Assembly (NCBI GenBank): GCA_000435715.1
Contig: FR882601.1
Location: 270,900 to 288,918 of the forward strand
Direction of reading: 5' to 3'
DNA length: 18,019 bases
Source: Firmicutes bacterium CAG:145
GTDB lineage: Bacteria > Bacillota > Clostridia > Peptostreptococcales > Anaerovoracaceae
The stretch's first letter is position 1; the number at the start of each line of letters is the position of its first letter. The notes under the pieces are model-generated. The model did not search any database. It was not told the origin of the DNA and worked only from the letters and a program-made list of their open reading frames with translations. The translations under genes and the position numbers were made by a program. Below are positions 7,823 through 14,357 of this stretch, in pieces.

Positions 7823-8957
7823 TTATTCTCACCCATCCTTTCCCTGCGGGATGTACTACATCTTCAAGAAATCCCGGCGTGTAACACTGGTCAAAGAAAT
7901 TGCACGTCTTTACTCCGTATTCCTGGGCTACTTTTTCCACCTCTGTTTGAAAGGCTTGCCTGTTTTCTTTGGGAAATCCCGTATAGTCGTACCACCATCC
8001 GTTTACAGGCAGCATTATCAGCATTACTTCCACATTCTGCTCTCTGCATACGTCTAAGAACAGTCTGAGGTCGTCGTATTCCGGAGAATCTCCGTAAGTC
8101 CTGTTTAAATCGGCGTCTTTCCGGTCCTTCATAGTCGGCTCTACCTTATTTTTGAACAGTTTATCTATCATATGGAACTGGTTGTTAGTCTTCCCCTCGA
8201 TAGATTGATCCGCTTCTTGGGCCAGTTTATCCCAGTCAGGCTCTTCAACCTGTTCGCCCTGTTGGTATTGAGACTTATTCTTACCTCCCGCTAATTTCCA
8301 CATCAGGCCTATATTTATATTTTCCTTTTCCTCAGTCACCCACCTATTGGAGGCGAAAGTAACTCTTTCTTCAAGACTGACATTTTCGCTCAAAATGACT
8401 TTTTCTGCCGTCTCCGCTCTTTTTTGCGCTCCTGGACTCACCTCGAGAAGCTGCTTGGTTCTCTGAGTTATAGCCTTCTTGGTTTCGTCAGACAGCTGAT
8501 CGTTTTTTAAAAATGCTTCATACATGCTCTCCGAAAATCTGGCTGCAAAGCCGCTTCCGTCCACTCCTTTTTTTGCAAACCACGAAGGCGATACAATGAG
8601 AACCACCTTCTTGTTCTTCATGTCAGGCGCTATGGCGCCCAAAGTAATGGCATGAGAGAGGCTCTGATTCTGAGCTGCCCCCATGCACATCACATTCATA
8701 TTTAAATCTCTGAAAATATTAGTCGGATGATAAGGCGTCTTATTTCCGTGATGAAACTCAGAAGATCCCATCATCAGGACAGTATCATCTTCTATATTGG
8801 AAGTGACAGCCCTGTAAGACAGATCTTTCTTCGTACTTATCCAAGTGCCGAAATCCGCATTGTTAGTCTCGAGTTTTTTGTTCGTGATGACATGGGCAGA
8901 AACAGCCACTCCTATAAACAGTACAAAGGCCGTTATAAAAGCTGTTATCTTTTTCAT
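7773..8957 (-). CDS. dltD: DltD, membrane-anchored D-alanyl transfer protein of teichoic acid modification
   Basis: Starting at the ATG of MKKITAF gives 394 residues. A GTG 12 bases upstream (8967-8969), immediately after the dltC stop, is in frame, but the GAGAGG site fits the ATG better. One N-terminal membrane anchor covers about 5-24, and the rest should lie outside the membrane. The SGNH/GDSL-like catalytic parts are GSSEF (64-68; Ser66 by comparison with GDS) and the C-terminal DVVHP with Asp366 and His369. NQSLSH and the LMLPVNGWWYDYTG-like region also match DltD. In the pathway DltD acts with DltB and DltX to place D-alanine on lipoteichoic acid, lowering surface negative charge and raising resistance to cationic peptides. 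Its last 16 codons overlap dltX. Confidence 0.94.
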   Translation of the reverse strand: MKKITAFITAFVLFIGVAVSAHVITNKKLETNNADFGTWISTKKDLSYRAVTSNIEDDTVLMMGSSEFHHGNKTPYHPTNIFRDLNMNVMCMGAAQNQSLSHAITLGAIAPDMKNKKVVLIVSPSWFAKKGVDGSGFAARFSESMYEAFLKNDQLSDETKKAITQRTKQLLEVSPGAQKRAETAEKVILSENVSLEERVTFASNRWVTEEKENINIGLMWKLAGGKNKSQYQQGEQVEEPDWDKLAQEADQSIEGKTNNQFHMIDKLFKNKVEPTMKDRKDADLNRTYGDSPEYDDLRLFLDVCREQNVEVMLIMLPVNGWWYDYTGFPKENRQAFQTEVEKVAQEYGVKTCNFFDQCYTPGFLEDVVHPAGKGWVRINEEAYKFFKQDQKLDR

Positions 8958-8969
8958 AGATCCTCTCAC

Positions 8970-9212
8970 CTACATTCTGCGAAGAACCTGATCTATTATT
9001 TTGTTAGGCGTATCCATCTCTTCTCTCTTGAGTTCAGAGGGAGCCATCACTACTCCCAAAGCGTCCTCTATACCCACCAGAAGTTCGGTATAATCCAGAG
9101 AATCTATCAGATCTTCTTCCAGTAAATTCACATCCATATCTTCTCTCACAACATCGTCTCCGCATATTTCTTCCAGTAAATCCAATACTGTCTCCTTAAC
9201 TCTATCTTCCAT
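8970..9212 (-). CDS. dltC: DltC, D-alanyl carrier protein
   Basis: An 80-residue acyl-carrier-type protein. Ser38 in LIDSLDYTELLVGIE is the site for 4'-phosphopantetheine attachment. The protein is strongly acidic, and the segment around Ser38 matches the DltC pattern LLDSLxxxxLLVxIE. DltA loads D-alanine as a thioester on the arm, and DltC presents it to DltB at the membrane. The start follows AAGGAGG and lies 11 bases after dltB. The dltD start codon follows 12 bases beyond the stop, so expression is coupled. Confidence 0.96.
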   Translation of the reverse strand: MEDRVKETVLDLLEEICGDDVVREDMDVNLLEEDLIDSLDYTELLVGIEDALGVVMAPSELKREEMDTPNKIIDQVLRRM

Positions 9213-9223
9213 ATCGATCCTCC

Positions 9224-10378
9224 TTATATCAATCTTCCTGAAAATATTAAAAATCCAAACATGACTAAGTTAAAAGTGATAACTCCGCTCACTATTTTGT
9301 ACCACTTCTTTTTCTTATTCTTTTTATAAAACTTTGACTTCTTCTGATAAACTTCCGTCACCGCCAAGAGTATTCCATGGTATACGCCGTACAGTATGTA
9401 ACACCAGCTGAGGCCATGCCATACGCCCATTAGAGTCATATTTATCATGAATCCTATGGAAGCGCCTGTAAGTTTATTTTTGAACCACTTGCCTCTTATA
9501 GAGGCCATCATGAACCTGGAGAAGACAAAGTCCCTGAACCAATGGGAGAGGGTTATATGCCACCTGTCCCAGAAATCTTTTATATCTACGCTTATAAACG
9601 GCTTCTTGAAGTTATCGGGAGTGACTATGCCAAATATATAGCCCATTCCTATGGCCATGAGACTGTATCCTGCAAAATCGAAGAACAGATAGAACCCATA
9701 GCAGTACATATAAGCAAGAGTCGAACCTGTCCAGTCGGTTCCGGCTATGGGGTTTCCCAGGTATGTCATGCCCTGATAAAAAGCCGCCGCCAGTACAAAT
9801 TTGTAGACCATGCCAAGGACCATCCTGAAGAGCCCGTCTCCTACGAGGTTTAGATAATCTTCTTTGGGCCTTACGTTGTAAAGATCTTCATTGAACCTCC
9901 TGCTCCTGTCTATAGGTCCCGACGACAAGCAGGGGAAAAACAACAGGAAATACATGAAATCAAAAGTCTTTACTTCTTCTATCAGTTCATCGTGAACTTC
10001 TATGATGACTTGCAGTGATTTAAATGTCAGGTAGGATATCCCTATGAACCCGAATATACTGCCGCCCAAAAGCCCGCTTATTTTAAAAGTCACAAGAGGC
10101 GCCAGGGATAAGAGAACCAAAGCAAAAAAAGTCCATTTGTTTCTTCCCTGACGCTTTTGAAGCTTCACGGCGCCCTTTACAAGTACCAGTTCCCACAGGC
10201 AATACAAACCAAGATAAGCCATGGTGATGGGTTTATATACGGTGGCAAAGACTGCGAAAACTATCGTCACAAAGAATCCGTAATATCTTATGGGCTTTTC
10301 TTTGACTCCGAGAATAACGGCCGGAATCATCAGTACTGCCGCCCATAAGAAAAAATATAAACTTCCCATCAATGTCAT
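9224..10378 (-). CDS. dltB: DltB, MBOAT-family membrane O-acyltransferase for D-alanine export
   Basis: A 384-residue polytopic membrane protein with many hydrophobic segments from residue 1. The MBOAT signature region holds FWDRWHITLSHWFRDFVFSRF and MGVWHGLSWCYILYGVYHG, with His321 as the invariant histidine and His334 nearby. GPIDRSRRFNEDL and FFDFAGYSLMAIGMGY are further DltB-type blocks. In the family DltB accepts D-alanine from DltC in a central funnel and passes it across the membrane. The start codon overlaps the dltA stop as ATGA, a common sign of translational coupling. A second in-frame ATG three codons later has no better ribosome site. Confidence 0.96.
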   Translation of the reverse strand: MTLMGSLYFFLWAAVLMIPAVILGVKEKPIRYYGFFVTIVFAVFATVYKPITMAYLGLYCLWELVLVKGAVKLQKRQGRNKWTFFALVLLSLAPLVTFKISGLLGGSIFGFIGISYLTFKSLQVIIEVHDELIEEVKTFDFMYFLLFFPCLSSGPIDRSRRFNEDLYNVRPKEDYLNLVGDGLFRMVLGMVYKFVLAAAFYQGMTYLGNPIAGTDWTGSTLAYMYCYGFYLFFDFAGYSLMAIGMGYIFGIVTPDNFKKPFISVDIKDFWDRWHITLSHWFRDFVFSRFMMASIRGKWFKNKLTGASIGFMINMTLMGVWHGLSWCYILYGVYHGILLAVTEVYQKKSKFYKKNKKKKWYKIVSGVITFNLVMFGFLIFSGRLI

Positions 10379-11853
10379 ACGAATTCTGCCTCTAATTTCT
10401 TTCTGTCTATTTTGCCGTTAGCCGTCATCGGCATATTTTCGATAAATCTTATATTCTTAGGCACCATATATGCCGGCAGCTTCTCTTTGAGCGCCGCCTT
10501 GATGCGCCTCGTGTTCACGTCTTCATTTTTGCTCTTTATAAAGGCAATTAGACATCTGATCTTTTCTCCGTCAGACTTGGGGAGTACCACAGCCTGCTCG
10601 ATTTCAGGAAAGATCATGAGATTCTTTTCTATATCTCCAAGCTCTATCCTATATCCGTGAAGCTTGACCTGAAAGTCCTTTCTGCCGGTACAGAAATAAT
10701 TTTCCCCGTCAAAATAGCCTCTGTCGCCGGTCTTGTAAGCTCTTATCTTGTTCCCCATCCGGTCTTCCATTTCTATAAAAGCTTCCGCCGTCTTTTCGGG
10801 ATTCTTGTAATATCCTTTTCCTACGGTATCTCCTGATATAAATATTTCTCCGTCTTTTATAAACAATTCGCTTCCCTTTCGCGGTTTTCCTATAGGAAGC
10901 AGATCGTTTTCAGACAAAACTTTTTGATCAATCTCTATAGACGTCACCGCAACCGTCGATTCGGTAGGGCCGTAAGTATTGACTATCCTGGCGTCTGGAA
11001 AGCGCTGTGATAGCTTCAAAGCCGTCTCTTTGGTCAGCCTTTCTCCGCAGAACAAAAAGAGTTTAAGCTCCTTCATAAGTTCATGGCAGAAATTATGGTC
11101 GGCCAGACACATTTCGGCAAACGAAGGCGTGGAGACCCAGCAGTTTATACCGCTTTCTCTCATCACGCGGAACATAGAAGCCATATCGCTTTGAATTCGC
11201 TTATCGAGGCATATCAGAGTTCCTCCTGTGGTCATGGACGTATACAGATCCATGACTGACAAATCAAAGGAAAACGGCGCCTGATTCATAAAGGTCATAT
11301 GATCCATTCCCGTCTTCTCAGCCAGCTGCCTCGACCACTTTGTAAAATTAGCCAGATTATCCGCCGTAATTTCTACGCCTTTGGGTTTTCCCGTACTTCC
11401 CGATGTAAAGATGATGTAATAGACATCGTCTCCCGATACCGGCCTTACATGCAAAGCGTCCTGATCGCTTTCGCATATCAGCCTGACAGCGGAAGATCCG
11501 ACAACCTCAAAGCTATCCATCTCGAGAGGTTCGGAGGCTAAAATAATTTCATTATCTAAGCTTGCCGCTATCTCCTCTATACGATTTTTGGGCATAGAAA
11601 TATCCACAGGGCAGTAAGCTCTTCCTGACTTTACACAAGCCAAAAAGCATACTATCATCTGTGGATCTTTATGACCGTAAACCATCACAGGTTTATGGTT
11701 GTCTTTGAGTCGTAGACTAAGCCATGCGGCCAAGTTGTCGGACTGTTTCCATAGCTGAGCGTAAGTCAGCTCTCCGGAGGCAGATTTTATCGCCAATCTT
11801 TCTCCGTCTGTCTTTGCAACATTTTCAATGATACTTAATACAGATTTACTCAT
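10375..11853 (-). CDS. dltA: DltA, D-alanine:D-alanyl carrier protein ligase
   Basis: The ATG at 11851-11853 gives 492 residues; the open frame continues upstream to 11904, but the G-rich ribosome site lies just before this ATG. Adenylation-domain motifs are in order: YYIIFTSGSTGKPKGVEI (145-162, the ATP-binding P-loop), NTYGPTESTVAVT (292-304), YKTGDRGYF, KLHGYRIELGDIE, and the C-terminal NGKIDRKKL with the catalytic Lys481. DltA activates D-alanine with ATP in the cytoplasm and transfers it to the phosphopantetheine of DltC. It is the first gene of the operon. The ribosome site holds nine consecutive G, and the promoter region holds a large inverted repeat. Confidence 0.96.
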   Translation of the reverse strand: MSKSVLSIIENVAKTDGERLAIKSASGELTYAQLWKQSDNLAAWLSLRLKDNHKPVMVYGHKDPQMIVCFLACVKSGRAYCPVDISMPKNRIEEIAASLDNEIILASEPLEMDSFEVVGSSAVRLICESDQDALHVRPVSGDDVYYIIFTSGSTGKPKGVEITADNLANFTKWSRQLAEKTGMDHMTFMNQAPFSFDLSVMDLYTSMTTGGTLICLDKRIQSDMASMFRVMRESGINCWVSTPSFAEMCLADHNFCHELMKELKLFLFCGERLTKETALKLSQRFPDARIVNTYGPTESTVAVTSIEIDQKVLSENDLLPIGKPRKGSELFIKDGEIFISGDTVGKGYYKNPEKTAEAFIEMEDRMGNKIRAYKTGDRGYFDGENYFCTGRKDFQVKLHGYRIELGDIEKNLMIFPEIEQAVVLPKSDGEKIRCLIAFIKSKNEDVNTRRIKAALKEKLPAYMVPKNIRFIENMPMTANGKIDRKKLEAEFV

Positions 11854-11860
11854 ATCTGTA

Positions 11861-11869
11861 CCCCCCCCC
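11861..11869 (-). promoter_or_regulatory. Nine-G homopolymer forming the dltA ribosome binding site
   Basis: On the minus strand the sequence ahead of the dltA ATG is GAGGGGGGGGG followed by TACAGAT. The G run replaces an ordinary AGGAGG and ends seven bases before the start codon. Other ribosome sites in this window are of normal composition, such as AAGGAGG for dltC and GAGGAGG for yraN. A run this long is prone to slippage and would change the spacing and strength of the ribosome site. Confidence 0.8.
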
Positions 11870-11880
11870 TCATATTTTTT

Positions 11881-11907
11881 TGTGTTTTGAGCAGTTCTGC
11901 TCACACA
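11881..11907 (-). other. 5'-leader stem-loop of the dlt transcript
   Basis: In the minus-strand RNA, GAGCAG (11902-11897) faces CUGCUC (11894-11889), extended outward by UGUGU and ACACA with an AAA bulge. It lies at or just after the predicted transcription start (about 11903) and upstream of the G-rich ribosome site. It is not followed by a U-tract, so it is not a terminator. It could stabilise the 5' end or be a second protein-binding palindrome. Only the symmetry is directly seen. Confidence 0.45.
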
Positions 11908-11936
11908 ACAGTGTACTACAGCGTGTAGTACACTGT
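11908..11936. promoter_or_regulatory. Perfect inverted repeat over the dlt promoter, probable repressor operator (YtrA/GntR-like)
   Basis: Two 12-base arms, ACAGTGTACTAC (11908-11919) and GTAGTACACTGT (11925-11936), are exact reverse complements separated by five bases. The repeat contains AGTGTA (11910-11915) and TACACT (11929-11934) spaced by 13 bases. This agrees with the site I recall for the Bacillus GntR-family repressor YtrA, which responds to cell-wall antibiotics. It covers the region from the -35 to the -10 of the dlt promoter, so a bound protein should block RNA polymerase. No regulator gene is nearby, so the identity of the factor is inferred only from the site. Confidence 0.7.
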
Positions 11937-11939
11937 CAA
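11910..11939 (-). promoter_or_regulatory. Promoter of the dltABCDX operon
   Basis: On the minus strand, a perfect TTGACA (11939-11934) is followed after 18 bases by TACACT (11915-11910), a fair -10. Transcription would begin near 11903, leaving an untranslated leader of about 50 bases before the dltA ATG. The -10 hexamer is part of the inverted repeat, as is the end of the -35. Confidence 0.7.
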
Positions 11940-12028
11940 GTACTTCGTATGATTATTATGCCACAAAAAAATGAGCCTGTGTTACGCAAGGGCGTATCGT
12001 CAAAAAAAGTTAATAATATCGAAAGATT

Positions 12029-12727
12029 TTATGCTCTTAGCATGGAACTTAAGAAGGAGATCAGCCTGTCGCTCTTAGGATTATCAAAGATTTCCTGAGG
12101 AGTTCCCTCGTCCACTATCACGCCGTTATCCATAAACAGAACCCTGTCGGCTACTTCCTTGGCAAATCCCATCTCATGAGTCACCACTATCATGGTGGTA
12201 TGCCTTTCGGCCAGCTTCTTCATTACAGTGAGGACTTCTCCCGTAATTTCCGGGTCCAGCGCCGAGGTTGGTTCGTCGAAAAGCATCAGGTCCGGCTCCA
12301 TAGCCAGCGCTCTCGCTATGGCGATTCTCTGCTTCTGGCCGCCCGAAATCTGGGCCGGATAGACATCCGCCTTGTTGGAAAGCCCCACCATCTTGAGCAA
12401 ATCCTCGGCTCTCTTCTGGACGTCCGCCTTGTTCTCCTTCTTTACTTTTATAGGCGCATAAGTAATATTGTCTATGCACGTCATGTGCGGGAAGAGGTTG
12501 AAATGCTGAAATACCATTCCGGTAGTGCCGTTTAAAATCATGTCGCCTGCCGTTATGCTGTTGAGGCCGTTTATGCACCTGAGCAGCGTACTCTTGCCCG
12601 ATCCCGACGGCCCTATTATTGCAACAATCTCTCCTTTGCGCATAGAAAAATTCACATCGTCAACCGCGGTAAAATCGCCGTATTTTTTTACGATATGCTT
12701 CATCTCGAGTATAATCTCTTTTTCCAT
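12029..12727 (-). CDS. Polar amino-acid ABC transporter ATPase (GlnQ/HisP family), with an apparent internal deletion
   Basis: The ATG at 12725-12727 gives 232 residues; its AAGGAGG site sits inside the end of the permease gene, and start and stop overlap as TAATG. An in-frame GTG two codons upstream (12731-12733) is less well placed. Walker A is GPSGSGKST (39-47), the Q-loop is in GMVFQHFNLFPHMT (70-83, Gln74), the signature is ISGGQKQR (127-134), Walker B is LMLFDEPTSALDP (147-159) and the switch histidine is His184 in VTHEMGFA. Between ILNG (64-67) and GMVFQ the family usually has about 18 more residues containing a conserved arginine (roughly K-x-x-N-x-x-R-x-x-V). Here only TT remains. 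The deletion is in frame and all ATP-binding motifs are intact. It powers uptake of the substrate bound by the lipoprotein encoded upstream. Confidence 0.92.
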   Translation of the reverse strand: MEKEIILEMKHIVKKYGDFTAVDDVNFSMRKGEIVAIIGPSGSGKSTLLRCINGLNSITAGDMILNGTTGMVFQHFNLFPHMTCIDNITYAPIKVKKENKADVQKRAEDLLKMVGLSNKADVYPAQISGGQKQRIAIARALAMEPDLMLFDEPTSALDPEITGEVLTVMKKLAERHTTMIVVTHEMGFAKEVADRVLFMDNGVIVDEGTPQEIFDNPKSDRLISFLSSMLRA

Positions 12728-13386
12728 TACCACTCCTCCTTAGCGTCATATCTGGAGAAATATTTTTCAAGCCTTCCCGCTATCAGGGTCAGCACGAATG
12801 TCATCAACAGATATATTATTGCCGCATAAAAGAACGGCGTAAGGCTGGTAGTCCTGTTTACCGCGCTGTTGGTGGCCTTCATCAGGTCTATGACGGCGAG
12901 GGCGGACACGAGAGCAGTATCCTTTACCAGAGTTATCGCCTCGTTTACTACAGGAGGCAGTATGGCCTTCATGGTCTGCGGCAGTATGATGTCAAACATG
13001 GTCTGCTTTTTGGAAAGCCCCAGCGCATGGGCCGCCTCATACTGTCCCCTGTCTATGCTGTTGATTCCGCCTCTGTAAATCTCCGCAAAATACGCCGCAT
13101 AGTTGAGCACATATGTAAGCACGGCTGTAGCCATGGCGTCCAGCACTATCCCGAAATTGAACGGGAAGAAAAAATAGAAAAACCACAGCTGAAGCATCAG
13201 CGGTGTTCCTCTGAATATCCAAACGTATATCTTGCACAAAAAGCTCAAGGGTTTAAAACGGCTGTTACTCCCCAGGGCTATTGGAAGCCCCAGGGGTAAG
13301 GAGAGGACGAGTGTAAGTACGAATACTTGCACCGTCGTCACCGAACCCTCGAGCATGAATGGCAAGAATTCTCCGATTCTTTCCAT
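12727..13386 (-). CDS. Polar amino-acid ABC transporter permease (HisM/GlnP family)
   Basis: A 219-residue inner-membrane protein from the ATG at 13384-13386. An ATG two codons earlier (13392) is in frame, but GAGG would then lie only two bases from the start, whereas for this one the spacing is normal. Several hydrophobic segments are visible. The ATPase-contact EAA loop is QYEAAHALGLSKKQTMFDIILPQ (115-137), with the typical E-A-A, G and LP positions. VWIFRGTPLMLQLWFFYF (55-72) is the other family signature. A single permease gene suggests a homodimeric channel. The gene follows the binding protein after 24 bases and overlaps the ATPase start by one base. Confidence 0.95.
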   Translation of the reverse strand: MERIGEFLPFMLEGSVTTVQVFVLTLVLSLPLGLPIALGSNSRFKPLSFLCKIYVWIFRGTPLMLQLWFFYFFFPFNFGIVLDAMATAVLTYVLNYAAYFAEIYRGGINSIDRGQYEAAHALGLSKKQTMFDIILPQTMKAILPPVVNEAITLVKDTALVSALAVIDLMKATNSAVNRTTSLTPFFYAAIIYLLMTFVLTLIAGRLEKYFSRYDAKEEW

Positions 13387-13410
13387 TTGCATTTCCTCTG
13401 TTTCTCTAAA

Positions 13411-14235
13411 TTATTCTTCACCTTCTATAGGCTCGTAAACCATTATGTCTTTGCCGAACCACTTCTCGCTTATTTCAGTGGCTTTACCGTTGTCAATAAG
13501 CTTTTTCAGAGCGTCGTTGATCTTATCTCTGAGCTCGGTATTATCAGAAGCGCATCCTATAGTGTAGAAGTCGTCTCCAAGAGAGTAAGTGCATTCTTTC
13601 ATCTCTCCCCCTAAGTTATTGTTGGTATATTCGCCCAACACCTGATCCACTGCGATGACATCTACTCTTCCTGCCTTCAGATCCATTATGGCGGTGTCAT
13701 ATTTATCGTATTCGCTGATGTTGTCTTTGAAGGAATCATAAGCTTCGTTGGCCTGGAGCATTTCTAAAGCGGCAGAGCCGGCCTGGGTTCCTATCTTCAG
13801 ATCTTTGAGCTGATCGGCAGAAGTGACGTCCAGATCCGAGCTTGCCAGCGACATGAGAACGATCTTGTTGTTTAGATATTTGTATGTAAGAGCCATTCCC
13901 TCTATTCTGTCAGGTGTTACGGACATTCCGTTCCACAGGCAGTCTACAGTTCCCGCCGAAAGCTCAGCTTCTTTAGCTTTCCAGTCTATAGGCTTGAATT
14001 CAACGTTCATGCCCAGTTCCTCAGCTACGGCGCGGGCAAGATCTATGTCGAAACCTACCAATTCTCCGCTCTCATCTCTAAAGCCCATCGGCGCAAATGT
14101 ATCGTCCAGTCCTACTATTATAGTCTCCTTTGCATCGGCGTCTGCCTCTTTGTCCTTATCGCCGCAGCCTGTCAGTGCGAACATGGTGAATATCAGTACA
14201 AACACCATAGCTAAAACAGATAATTTCTTTTTCAT
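13411..14235 (-). CDS. Amino-acid ABC transporter substrate-binding lipoprotein
   Basis: Starting at ATG 14233-14235, behind GAGGAGG, gives 274 residues. A TTG 15 bases upstream is in frame but lies within the ribosome site. A lipoprotein signal peptide covers 1-23, with positively charged MKKK, a hydrophobic stretch and the lipobox ALTGC; Cys24 should be lipidated. The mature part matches bacterial extracellular solute-binding family 3: APMGFRDESGELVGFDIDLA, FKPIDWKAKEAELSAGTVDCLWNG, and the late KWFGKDI. The pattern fits importers of polar amino acids such as glutamine, arginine or cystine. The exact ligand cannot be decided from the sequence. It is the first gene of the three-gene transporter operon. 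Confidence 0.94.
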   Translation of the reverse strand: MKKKLSVLAMVFVLIFTMFALTGCGDKDKEADADAKETIIVGLDDTFAPMGFRDESGELVGFDIDLARAVAEELGMNVEFKPIDWKAKEAELSAGTVDCLWNGMSVTPDRIEGMALTYKYLNNKIVLMSLASSDLDVTSADQLKDLKIGTQAGSAALEMLQANEAYDSFKDNISEYDKYDTAIMDLKAGRVDVIAVDQVLGEYTNNNLGGEMKECTYSLGDDFYTIGCASDNTELRDKINDALKKLIDNGKATEISEKWFGKDIMVYEPIEGEE

Positions 14236-14300
14236 TTCAGTCCTCCTCAACTTTGATTTATCGCTTTACTGAATTAAATTGTTAAATTGATTATGTCCTT

Positions 14301-14329
14301 ACTTTACACCAATAAAGTTTACAAGTCAA
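14301..14329 (-). promoter_or_regulatory. Promoter of the amino-acid ABC transporter operon, with an inverted repeat in it
   Basis: On the minus strand, TTGACT (14329-14324) and TAAAGT (14306-14301) are 17 bases apart, about 66 bases ahead of the binding-protein ATG. Inside it, ACTTTA (14301-14306) and TAAAGT (14313-14318) on the plus strand form an inverted repeat with a six-base spacer overlapping the -10. It may be an operator for nutrient control. The window contains codY, but I do not see a clear CodY box here. Confidence 0.65.
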
Positions 14330-14357
14330 TAGTTTTTTTAAATATTTTCAAGTTATT

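Noticed and set aside
11854..11904. N-terminal extension of dltA (MSRTAQN...)
   Set aside because: It would read through the G9 ribosome site and begin at the predicted transcription start. The ATG at 11851-11853 matches the family start.
11965..12000. Possible terminator of the transporter operon
   Set aside because: The stem is only five base pairs (TACGC/GCGTA) and the run of seven U starts about 12 bases after it, so it does not meet the usual form.
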